In this document: positions 6,181-12,118 of the stretch, one piece after another
How the letters are laid out: every line of letters starts with the position of its first letter
Position numbering within the stretch: the stretch's first letter is position 1
Assembly: GCA_016195145.1 (NCBI GenBank)
Contig: JACQAF010000078.1
Span: forward strand, 1 to 13,999
DNA: 13,999 bases
Reading direction: 5' to 3'
Source: Rhodospirillales bacterium
GTDB taxonomy: Bacteria; Pseudomonadota; Alphaproteobacteria; CACIAM-22H2
Program-made: the position numbers and the translations under genes
Notes under the pieces: model-generated
The model's input: only the letters and a program-made list of their open reading frames with translations
Databases searched by the model: none
What the model was told of the DNA's origin: nothing

Positions 6181-8601
6181 CTAGCTCCTGAGGCTCGCCC
6201 CGGTCGCCTTGGCGACGGCGGCGACGATCTTCTGCCCGGCAAGGTCGATATCGGCGTCGGTGAGGGTCCGGCCGGTCGGCTGGAGACGCACCGAAATGGC
6301 GAGCGATTTCTTGCCCTCGGGCACGCCCTTGCCCTGATATACGTCGAACACCGAGACGGCGGCGATCTGCGCGCCGGCGCCCATATCCTTGCCGGCGGAC
6401 CGGACGGCGCGGATCACCTGGTCGGCCGGCACGGCGGCGTCGAGAACGAAAGCGAAATCGCGCTCGACCGGCTGGAACGGCGAGGGCTTGAGCAGCGACC
6501 GGGCTTTCGACGCCTTGGCCTTGGGCGCGGGCAGGCGGTCGAGGAACAGCTCGAACCCCGTTGCCGGTCCCTTGGTGTCGAGGCCGGCGAGCACGCGCGG
6601 ATGGATCTCGCCGAACTGCGCCAGCACGGTCTTGGGTCCGAGCCTGATCACGCCCGAGCGGCCGGGGTGATACCACGCCGGCCCCGGCGTCTCGACCTGG
6701 AGATTCTCGATATTGAGCCCGAGCGCGGCGAGCAGGGCCAGCGCATCGCCCTTGGCGTCGAGCGCATCGACCGGGCGCGGGTCGGCGCCCCAATGGCGGG
6801 GACCGTTCTGCCCGACCCGCAAGGCGCAGGCGACGAGCGACTGGCCGGCCGGCGTATCGTCGGCAAAGGCGGGGCCGACCTCGAACAGGCCGGCATCGGG
6901 GAAGCCGCGATCGGCGCTGCGTTGCGCCGCCGCGATCAGGTTGGGCAAAATCGACGGCCGCATGACGTCGAGCTCGGCGCTGATCGGGTTGGCGAGCGCG
7001 AGACGCGGATCGGACCAGCCGAACAGCGACGCATGGCGCTTGGCCATGAACGAAAAAGTCACCGCTTCGACCAGCCCGAGGCCGGCCAGCGCCCGGCGGG
7101 CATCGCGGGCGCGGCGTTGCGCCGGCGTGATCGCCGGGCGCGACAAGGCCGTCTCGCGCGGCATGGGGATCGCCGGGATGCGGTCGTAACCCCAGATGCG
7201 GACGATTTCCTCGATGAGATCGGCCTCGCCCTGCACGTCGCCGCGCCATGACGGCGGCGTCACCGCCAGCGCGCCGTTCTCGTGGGCGGCTGTAAAGCCA
7301 AGCTTGCCGAGGATGTCGATCGCATCGGCGAGCGGCACATCGACGCCGCCAAGGGCGTGGATACGCTCGGGCCGCAGGGCATAGCTGCGCCGCCAGTCGG
7401 GCGCCTTGCCGGTGACCACCAGCGCGCTCGCCTCGCCGCCGCAGAGTTCCTGGATCAGCCGGGTCGCAGCTTCCATGCCCTCGATCACCGCCGCCGGATC
7501 GAGCCCGCGCTCGAAGCGATAGCGTGCATCCGACAGAATCTGATGACCGCGGCCGGTGGTCGCGGTGCGCACCGGGTCGAACAGCGCCGCCTCGACGAAC
7601 ACATCGGTTGTCTTCTCGGTGCAGCCCGAGGATTCGCCGCCGATCACGCCGCCCAGCGACAGCACGCCGTCATCGTCGGCGATCACCGTCTCGCCGCCTT
7701 CGAGCGTATATTCCTTGCCGTTGAGGGCGAGCAGCGTTTCGCCCGGCTGGGCGAGCCGCAGGACCAGCGAGCCGGCGACGGTCGATGCGTCGAAGACATG
7801 CAGCGGCCGGTTGATATCGAGGGTTATGAAATTGGTCACATCGACCAGCGCCGAGATCGGTCGCAGTCCGATGGCGGTGAGGCGGTCCCGGAGCCATTTC
7901 GGCGACGGTCCGTTCTTGACCCCGCGGATTACCCGGCCGACAAAAAGCGGGCAGGCGTTCTCGATATCGGGCGCGAAGTCGAAGCGCACGCCGATCTGGC
8001 TCTCGAATTTTCCCGGCACGGGCTCGACCGCGCGCGGCGTTAGCGTGCCGAGGCCGGCGGCGGCGAGATCGCGCGCAATGCCGCGCACGCCGAGGCAATC
8101 GGCGCGGTTCGGCGTCACCGCCACATCGATCACCGGATCGTCGAGGCCGAGAACGGGGGCGAAAGGCCGGCCGACCGGCGCATCCGCCGGCAGATCGATG
8201 ATGCCGTCATGGTCGTCACCGAGGCCCATCTCGCGCGCCGAGCACAGCATGCCGTTCGACATTTGCCCGCGAATGGCGCCGGACTTGAGCACCGTCCCGG
8301 TGGCGGGAATGGTCGTGCCGGCGGCGGCGAACACGCCCTTCATCCCGGCGCGCGCGTTGGGCGCGCCGCAAACCACCTGGACCTTGTCCTTGCCGGTATC
8401 GACGATGCACACCCGCAGCCGGTCGGCGTCGGGATGCGGCTTCGCCTCGACGACATGGCCGACAATGAACGGCGCGAGCCGGGCGGCGCGGTCTTCGACG
8501 CCCTCGAGTTCGAGGCCGATAGCGGTGAGCTTGTCGACGACCGCACCTAGCGGAGCCTCAGTGTCGAGATGGGTCTTGAGCCAGCCGAGGGTGAATTTCA
8601 T
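6181..8601 (-). CDS. pheT: Phenylalanine-tRNA ligase beta subunit
   Basis: Large subunit of the alpha2-beta2 phenylalanyl-tRNA synthetase; it binds tRNA-Phe and edits mischarged Tyr-tRNA. The 806-residue protein is full length. It starts MKFTLGWLKTHLDT, followed by an EMAP/OB tRNA-binding domain (about 40-150) with HPDADRLRVC (56-65), VCGAPN (77-82) and GMLCSAREMGLG. The B3/B4 editing region follows (VTPNRADCLGVRGIARDLAA, SALVDVTNFITLD, RPLHVFDA), then B5, then a catalytically inactive class II-like core (EEIVRIWGYDRIP onward). The FDX-ACB anticodon-binding domain closes the protein (PFQPVERDFAFVLD to the end). It begins ten bases after pheS with a weak GGCGGG Shine-Dalgarno, and the two are clearly one operon. 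It converges on the VOC gene with no obvious terminator between. Confidence 0.97.
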   Translation of the reverse strand: MKFTLGWLKTHLDTEAPLGAVVDKLTAIGLELEGVEDRAARLAPFIVGHVVEAKPHPDADRLRVCIVDTGKDKVQVVCGAPNARAGMKGVFAAAGTTIPATGTVLKSGAIRGQMSNGMLCSAREMGLGDDHDGIIDLPADAPVGRPFAPVLGLDDPVIDVAVTPNRADCLGVRGIARDLAAAGLGTLTPRAVEPVPGKFESQIGVRFDFAPDIENACPLFVGRVIRGVKNGPSPKWLRDRLTAIGLRPISALVDVTNFITLDINRPLHVFDASTVAGSLVLRLAQPGETLLALNGKEYTLEGGETVIADDDGVLSLGGVIGGESSGCTEKTTDVFVEAALFDPVRTATTGRGHQILSDARYRFERGLDPAAVIEGMEAATRLIQELCGGEASALVVTGKAPDWRRSYALRPERIHALGGVDVPLADAIDILGKLGFTAAHENGALAVTPPSWRGDVQGEADLIEEIVRIWGYDRIPAIPMPRETALSRPAITPAQRRARDARRALAGLGLVEAVTFSFMAKRHASLFGWSDPRLALANPISAELDVMRPSILPNLIAAAQRSADRGFPDAGLFEVGPAFADDTPAGQSLVACALRVGQNGPRHWGADPRPVDALDAKGDALALLAALGLNIENLQVETPGPAWYHPGRSGVIRLGPKTVLAQFGEIHPRVLAGLDTKGPATGFELFLDRLPAPKAKASKARSLLKPSPFQPVERDFAFVLDAAVPADQVIRAVRSAGKDMGAGAQIAAVSVFDVYQGKGVPEGKKSLAISVRLQPTGRTLTDADIDLAGQKIVAAVAKATGASLRS

Positions 8602-8611
8602 TGCGCCCGCC

Positions 8612-9694
8612 CTACCGCGACAATCCGCCGGTCAGGCTCGGCGTATCGATCGACAGGAAGCCGTAATGCCGCAGCCAGCGCAGATCGGCCTCGTAAAACG
8701 TCCGCAGATCGGGGATGCCGTATTTGAGCATGGTCACGCGCTCGATCCCCATGCCGAAGGCAAAGCCCTGATATTCGTTGGGATCGATGCCGCAATTGGC
8801 CAGCACCTTGGGGTGCACCATGCCGCAGCCGAGAATCTCCAGCCAGTCGCCGCCGGCGCCGATCCTGAGCTCGCCGCCGGCGCGCGAACAGCCGATATCC
8901 ATCTCGGCCGACGGCTCGGTGAACGGAAAATAGCTGGGACGGAAGCGCACCGGCAGCTCGGGGATATCGAAATAGGCGCGCGCGAACTCGATCAGGCAGC
9001 CCTTCAGATGTCCCATATGGCTGGTGCGGTCGATGACCAGCCCTTCGATCTGGTGAAAATTGGGCGAGTGGGTGGCGTCGTAGTCGCAGCGATAGGTGCG
9101 TCCCGGCACGACGATCCGGATCGGCGGTTTCTCGGTCATCATGGTGCGGATCTGCACCGGCGAGGTGTGGGTGCGCAGAAGCTTGGGTGCTATGTCGGCT
9201 TCGGCCCCGGCGAGATAGAACGTATCGTGCGACTGGCGCGCCGGATGCTCGGGCGGGAGGTTGAGGGCGGTGAAGTTGTGAAAATCGTCCTCGATATCCG
9301 GCCCCTCGGCGACAACGAAACCCATCTCGCCGAAGATCGCCACCATCTCGTCGATCGTCTGGCTGATCGGGTGGATACGGCCGTCGGCGTGGGGGCGCGG
9401 CGGCAGGGTGACATCGAGACGCTCGGCCGCAAGGCGCGCATCGAGCTCGGCCCCGGCCAGCGCTGCGGCGCGCATTTCGATGGCGGCGGCGAGTTCGTCT
9501 TTTAAGCGGTTGAGCTCGGCCCCGGCATTCTTGCGCGCATCGGGCGGCAATGTGCCGAGGGTCTTCATCAGCTCGGTCACCTGCCCTTTCTTGCCGAGCG
9601 TCGAGACGCGCAACGCCTCGAGCGCCGCCGGGCTAGCCGCTGCGGCAATGGCATGCGCCGCTTCCTCGCGTATCCGTTCGACCTGTTCGTTCAT
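8612..9694 (-). CDS. pheS: Phenylalanine-tRNA ligase alpha subunit
   Basis: Catalytic subunit of phenylalanyl-tRNA synthetase, charging tRNA-Phe. The 360-residue protein has an N-terminal coiled-coil arm (about 1-90) that contacts tRNA, then the class II core: motif 1 around HPISQTIDEMVAIFGEMGF (108-126), motif 2 around RTYRCDYDATHSPNFHQIEG (199-218) and motif 3 around FAFGMGIERVTMLKYGIPDL (311-330). The HTSPVQIRTM segment and the LEILGCGMVHPKVL strand are also intact. The start Met fits the family length; the Shine-Dalgarno is poor. A terminator-like hairpin lies 24 bases upstream, between rplT and this gene, so expression depends on read-through or attenuation; no separate promoter is convincing. 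Confidence 0.97.
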   Translation of the reverse strand: MNEQVERIREEAAHAIAAAASPAALEALRVSTLGKKGQVTELMKTLGTLPPDARKNAGAELNRLKDELAAAIEMRAAALAGAELDARLAAERLDVTLPPRPHADGRIHPISQTIDEMVAIFGEMGFVVAEGPDIEDDFHNFTALNLPPEHPARQSHDTFYLAGAEADIAPKLLRTHTSPVQIRTMMTEKPPIRIVVPGRTYRCDYDATHSPNFHQIEGLVIDRTSHMGHLKGCLIEFARAYFDIPELPVRFRPSYFPFTEPSAEMDIGCSRAGGELRIGAGGDWLEILGCGMVHPKVLANCGIDPNEYQGFAFGMGIERVTMLKYGIPDLRTFYEADLRWLRHYGFLSIDTPSLTGGLSR

Positions 9695-9718
9695 GCGTCG
9701 ATATCCGTGAGCGAATGG

Positions 9719-9755
9719 AAAAAGGGGGCCCGGCCGATTCCAGGCCAGGCCCCCT
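9719..9755 (-). terminator. Intrinsic terminator or attenuator between rplT and pheS
   Basis: On the minus strand AGGGGGCCTGGCC (9755-9743) pairs with GGCCGGGCCCCCT (9735-9723) with one G-U pair around a seven-base loop, and the 3' arm runs into TTTTT (9723-9719). This is a strong intrinsic terminator shape, 32 bases after the rplT stop and 24 bases before the pheS ATG. It could end rpmI-rplT transcripts or act as an attenuator for pheST. No Phe-rich leader peptide is visible in 9756-9786. Confidence 0.8.
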
Positions 9756-9786
9756 CGTTAAAATTTCCGGATTGTGCGCTTGCCGT

Positions 9787-10149
9787 TTACGCGGAACCGA
9801 GGGCGGACTTGGCCTGGGTGACAACGGCCTTAAAACCATCGGGGTCGCTGATCGCGAGATCGGCCAGCATCTTGCGGTCGATGTTGATGCCGGCCTTCTT
9901 GAGGCCGCTGATCAGCTTACCATAGGTCAGGCCTTGTTCGCGGGCGCCGGCGTTTATGCGCTGGATCCACAAGGCGCGGAACTCGCGCTTCTTCGCCCGC
10001 CGGTCGCGATAGGCATAACGCAGCGCCTTCTCGACCCTCTCGAGCGCCGGACGGAACGTGTTGTGGGAACGCCCGACATAGCCCTTGGCCATGTCGAGAA
10101 CTTTTTTGTGGCGGGCGCGGCCGGTAACGCCGCGTTTGACGCGTGCCAT
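9787..10149 (-). CDS. rplT: 50S ribosomal protein L20
   Basis: Ribosomal protein bL20, an early 23S rRNA-binding assembly protein that in several bacteria also represses its own operon by binding the leader mRNA. The 120-residue product starts MARVKRGVTGRARHKKVLDM, continues with GYVGRSHNTFRPALERVEKA, and carries the C-terminal domain FRALWIQRINAGAREQGLTY and LISGLKKAGINIDRKMLADL. Length and start match the family. A GGGAGA Shine-Dalgarno lies about eight bases upstream. It follows rpmI by 15 bases and precedes a terminator-like hairpin and pheS. Confidence 0.97.
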   Translation of the reverse strand: MARVKRGVTGRARHKKVLDMAKGYVGRSHNTFRPALERVEKALRYAYRDRRAKKREFRALWIQRINAGAREQGLTYGKLISGLKKAGINIDRKMLADLAISDPDGFKAVVTQAKSALGSA

Positions 10150-10164
10150 GGTTCGTTCTCCCGC

Positions 10165-10362
10165 CTAGACGTGCAGAAACTGCTTGAGGATCTTGGCGGC
10201 GTGGCCTGGCGTGATTTGCTTGAGGCCGCGCGCCGAGCGCTTCATCTTCTGCGGCCGCTTGCGCAGGTTGTGCCGCTTCGAGCCGTGCGCCGCCATCACC
10301 TTGCCGGTGCCGGTCACCTTGAAGCGCTTTTTAGCGCTCGACTTGGTCTTCATCTTGGGCAT
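10165..10362 (-). CDS. rpmI: 50S ribosomal protein L35
   Basis: Ribosomal protein bL35, a small basic protein of the large subunit. The 65-residue product reads MPKMKTKSSAKKRFKVTGTG at the start, then AAHGSKRHNLRKRPQK, matching the family over its full length. The ATG at 10362 is chosen over an in-frame upstream ATG at 10413 because it gives the family N-terminus and has an AGGAGA Shine-Dalgarno at 10368-10373, five bases away. It heads a two-gene unit with rplT, driven by the promoter at 10468-10496 and preceded by a structured leader. The usual upstream partner infC is separated from it by an XRE regulator gene. Confidence 0.96.
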   Translation of the reverse strand: MPKMKTKSSAKKRFKVTGTGKVMAAHGSKRHNLRKRPQKMKRSARGLKQITPGHAAKILKQFLHV

Positions 10363-10461
10363 TTTTGTCTCCTGTCGGTTAGCCCCCGAAGGGGCGATGG
10401 AGCGGTTGGGCATGCCCGTAACGAGGCCCCAAAGGGGCCCGGCCGTGGCCGCTCGCGGAAG
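10363..10461 (-). promoter_or_regulatory. Structured 5' leader of rpmI-rplT, candidate L20-type autoregulatory leader
   Basis: This is the predicted untranslated leader of about 100 bases. In transcript order it holds three hairpins. The first is GGCCCC-TTT-GGGGCC (10439-10425). The second centres on the self-complementary GGGCATGCCC (10418-10409), with GTT/AAC flanks that can extend it. The third is GCCCC-TTCG-GGGGC (10395-10382), whose cUUCGg loop is an extra-stable tetraloop ending eight bases before the Shine-Dalgarno. Ribosomal protein L20 is known to repress its operon through leader RNA in E. coli and Bacillus. That this leader binds L20 is inference from position and structure only. 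Confidence 0.5.
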
Positions 10462-10467
10462 GCCGCG

Positions 10468-10496
10468 TTTATAGCGGGGTGGCTGGGGGATGGCAA
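10468..10496 (-). promoter_or_regulatory. Sigma-70-type promoter of rpmI-rplT
   Basis: On the minus strand TTGCCA (10496-10491) and TATAAA (10473-10468) are spaced by 17 bases; each hexamer misses the consensus at one position. Transcription should start near 10461, about 100 bases before the rpmI ATG. This gives rpmI-rplT a promoter independent of infC and the XRE gene. Confidence 0.7.
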
Positions 10497-10655
10497 GGCC
10501 CTTCCGCCGGCCGGCTGACCGCGGATTGACAAGGATTTACAATAAGATGCTATCTGACCGAGGGGCATCTGCCGGGGAAACCAGCGCCCCGGCGGCAGCC
10601 CGCCGGGGCATCCGGCACCTTGCGTCAGGCGCCGCCAGCTTAAAACCGGACCGGT
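10497..10655 (+). other. Intergenic stretch between the XRE gene and the rpmI promoter, with GC hairpins and a plus-strand promoter-like site
   Basis: No gene is visible here. On the plus strand TTGACA (10526-10531) is followed 18 bases later by CTATCT (10550-10555), similar to alphaproteobacterial -10 boxes; it would transcribe antisense to the 3' end of the XRE gene. Downstream, CCCCGGCGG (10587-10595) pairs perfectly with CCGCCGGGG (10600-10608) around CAGC. GCCGGGG (10571-10577) offers an alternative partner for CCCCGGC (10587-10593). The hairpin has no T-run on either side, so it is not a standard terminator for the XRE gene. GCCGGCCGGC at 10506-10515 is a perfect palindrome. Confidence 0.35.
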
Positions 10656-11114
10656 CTACCGGCGCTTGGCCGCCTGCTGGCCGCCGACCGCACGGATCAT
10701 GTTGACGATCCGCCGCCGTACACGCTGGTCGGGGATCTGATAATAGGCGCGCACCAGCTTGATCGTTTCATTAGTCGTCATCGGATCGTCGCTGGTGTTG
10801 CCCTCATCCTTGGCGGCCGATTTACGCGCCGCGGCCACGGCCTGGCTGGATTCCGGCGCGCCGTCGAAAAACCACGACACCGGCACGCCCAGAAAGCGGC
10901 TGAGCACGAACAGGCGGCTCGCGGAGACGCGATTGGTGCCACGTTCGTATTTCTGCACTTGCTGGAAAGAGATGCCGAGCGCCTTGGCAAGTTTTTCCTG
11001 GCTCACGCCAAGAAACATCCGTCGTTGACGAACCCGCGTGCCGACATAGATGTCGACCGGATCGGCGCCTTCGGCGGCCTCGCTATCACGGTGTTTGCGA
11101 TTCAATCGGGGCAT
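10656..11114 (-). CDS. XRE-family transcriptional regulator, PraR/PhrR-like
   Basis: A 152-residue DNA-binding protein. An N-terminal XRE/Cro-C1 helix-turn-helix spans about 21-83, with SQEKLAKALG (38-47) as the first helix of the motif and SFQQVQKYERG (49-59) as the recognition helix, then TNRVSASRLFVLSRFLGVPV. The linker (about 84-113) is polar and probably flexible. The C-terminal part has a conserved-looking ETIKLVRAYYQIPDQRVRRR (116-135). The layout fits a regulator group common in alphaproteobacteria and related to PraR/PhrR of rhizobia, which control stress, attachment and secondary-metabolite genes; its targets here are unknown. An AGAGGA Shine-Dalgarno eight bases upstream supports the start. 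It sits between infC and rpmI, behind an AT-rich region that probably holds its promoter and perhaps an autoregulatory operator. Confidence 0.88.
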   Translation of the reverse strand: MPRLNRKHRDSEAAEGADPVDIYVGTRVRQRRMFLGVSQEKLAKALGISFQQVQKYERGTNRVSASRLFVLSRFLGVPVSWFFDGAPESSQAVAAARKSAAKDEGNTSDDPMTTNETIKLVRAYYQIPDQRVRRRIVNMIRAVGGQQAAKRR

Positions 11115-11175
11115 TTGTCTATTCCTCTGCTTCTACCTCTTCGAGCCCAATTCGGGGCCTCGAAATCGCGCTTGC

Positions 11176-11204
11176 ATTGTAAATTTTACCGTCGCACCCA
11201 GCAA
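11176..11204 (-). promoter_or_regulatory. Candidate promoter of the XRE gene
   Basis: On the minus strand TTGCTG (11204-11199) and TACAAT (11181-11176) are spaced by 17 bases. The -10 is good; the -35 keeps only the TTG. The start would fall near 11169, leaving a leader of about 55 bases before the ATG at 11114. It lies inside the AT-rich segment, 26 bases from the nearest dyad. Confidence 0.4.
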
Positions 11205-11229
11205 ACGTTATTCGGTGGCAAACCATCGC

Positions 11230-11244
11230 AATTACGAGGTAATT
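11230..11244. repeat. Inverted repeat, possible operator
   Basis: AATTAC and GTAATT form a perfect six-base dyad with a three-base centre. It lies 26 bases upstream of the candidate -35 of the XRE gene. The symmetry suits a dimeric regulator, but no second copy of the same sequence was seen, and short AT dyads can arise by chance. Confidence 0.35.
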
Positions 11245-11516
11245 CAGCCTGTCTCCGGGCTTACTCAAACCGGATAGGTTGTTTTAAAAAACATGGCTAA
11301 AACCATTAGCTGCAATCGTTTAACGAGGGTTTTCTATACCTTATACAACTAATATCGCGGAAACCCGCGCGGCGAAAGATGGAAAACGAAGACCGGTAAT
11401 AAAATGTCGTATACGGAGTTTCTGGCGACGCTGGCAAGAATGCGCGTCTTCGATATCGCCGCCCGTGCCGGGCGTCGAGACTGCGCCCGACATCCCGGCA
11501 GCGCCCTTTGACAGGG

Positions 11517-11994
11517 TTATTTGGGGGCCAGAACCATAGTCATCTGGCGGCCTTCCATGCGCGGCGCCGCCTCGATCTTGGCCAGCTCGACGAGATCCGC
11601 CTTGATCCGGTCGAGCAGGCGCACGCCAAGTTCCTGGTGAACCATTTCGCGGCCGCGATAGCGCAGCGTCACCTTGACCTTGTCGCCTTCCTCGATGAAG
11701 CGGACCATGGCCTTCGATGACTTTTTGCTTCTTGCGGGCCTCGTTGGCCTTCTTCTGAAGCTCGTATTTGTATTTGCCGATATCGAGAAGTTTGCACACC
11801 GGGGGATCGGCGTTCGGCGACACCTCGACCAGGTCGAGGCCGGCCTCGTAGGCCATTTGCAGTCCCTGGTGGATGCTGACGACGCCCACCATTTCCCCGC
11901 GGGCGTCGATCAGTCGAACTGTCGCCGTGTCGATCTGATCATTAACGCGCGGGCCGTCTTTCGACGGCGCGGATTCACTATTGTATCGAGCGAT
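11517..11994 (-). pseudogene. infC: Translation initiation factor IF-3, internal deletion and frameshift
   Basis: IF-3 binds the 30S subunit, keeps subunits apart and checks the start codon. From 11994 the N-terminal domain is intact: GPRVNDQI, VRLIDARGEMVGVVS, AGLDLVEVSPNADPP, VCKLLDIGKYKYELQKK, and the linker into KKQKVIE. The C-terminal domain then appears in another frame from MVRFIEEGDKVKVTLRYRGR (ATG at 11708) to MVLAPK, stop at 11517. The family segment between, which in E. coli runs VKEIKFRP to KLRS (21 residues), is absent: GAA is followed by GGCC and then ATG. That is a net loss of about 59 bases, removing the first strand and most of the first helix of the C domain and shifting the frame. 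Read without correction, the N-terminal frame runs on to about 11341 with unrelated sequence. The start is probably the AUC at 11994. Since infC is essential in E. coli, this is either an assembly error or there is another IF-3. Confidence 0.85.
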
Positions 11995-11999
11995 CGAGA

Positions 12000-12006
12000 C
12001 TTCTCC
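12000..12006 (-). promoter_or_regulatory. Shine-Dalgarno that sets a non-AUG start for infC
   Basis: GGAGAAG on the minus strand (12006-12000) stands five bases before an in-frame ATC at 11994-11992, followed by GCT CGA TAC (A R Y). There is no in-frame ATG, GTG or TTG at a sensible distance that gives an IF-3-like N-terminus; the nearest in-frame ATG is 61 codons upstream, inside the end of thrS. Rare AUU-class starts on infC are known from E. coli, where they let IF-3 repress its own synthesis. Confidence 0.6.
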
Positions 12007-12050
12007 ATTGCTGCCAAACCACCTCTTCCCGGAACGTCCTCGGTCGCGCG

Positions 12051-12103
12051 CCGGCGGTTGCGCCGGAACCCGAACAAGGCCACGCTCCGGAATGTTCCCG
12101 GAG
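12051..12103 (-). other. Hairpins in the thrS-infC spacer
   Basis: The 124-base spacer between thrS and the proposed infC start has two short stems on the minus strand: CTCCGG/CCGGAG (outer ends 12103 and 12085, seven-base loop) and CCGGCG/CGCCGG (12066-12051, CAAC loop). Neither is followed by a T-run, so read-through from thrS to infC is plausible. No clear promoter was found in the spacer. The structures may shape the infC leader. Confidence 0.35.
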
Positions 12104-12118
12104 GTACGGTCGGTTACA

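Larger units (their letters stand above)
11115..11516 (-). other. AT-rich intergenic region upstream of the XRE gene, with dyads
   Basis: About 400 bases without a convincing gene. Positions 11161-11400 are about 45% GC by my count, against roughly two-thirds or more in flanking genes. Two dyads stand out: AATTAC-GAG-GTAATT (11230-11244) and GCTAA-AACCA-TTAGC (11296-11310). Both lie upstream of the candidate XRE promoter and would suit operator sites for a helix-turn-helix dimer. The part nearest infC (11441-11516) returns to high GC and holds CGGGCG/CGCCCG arms (in 11470-11492) without a T-run. No good -10/-35 pair was found on the plus strand. Confidence 0.5.

Noticed and set aside
7556..9505. 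Very long plus-strand open frame opposite pheT and pheS
   Set aside because: It is a shadow of the high-GC synthetase genes: low-complexity Arg/Ser/Pro-rich sequence with no domain, while the opposite strand encodes full-length PheT and PheS.
11211..11240. Extending rpmI, rplU or infC to upstream in-frame ATGs (for example rplU at 1211)
   Set aside because: The extensions are unconserved and the downstream starts give exact family N-termini; the coordinates here mark only unassigned spacer near the XRE gene.
11404..11511. Plus-strand 35-codon frame starting MSYTEFLATLARM
   Set aside because: No Shine-Dalgarno, no recognisable family, and it lies in the infC-XRE spacer where short frames are expected by chance.
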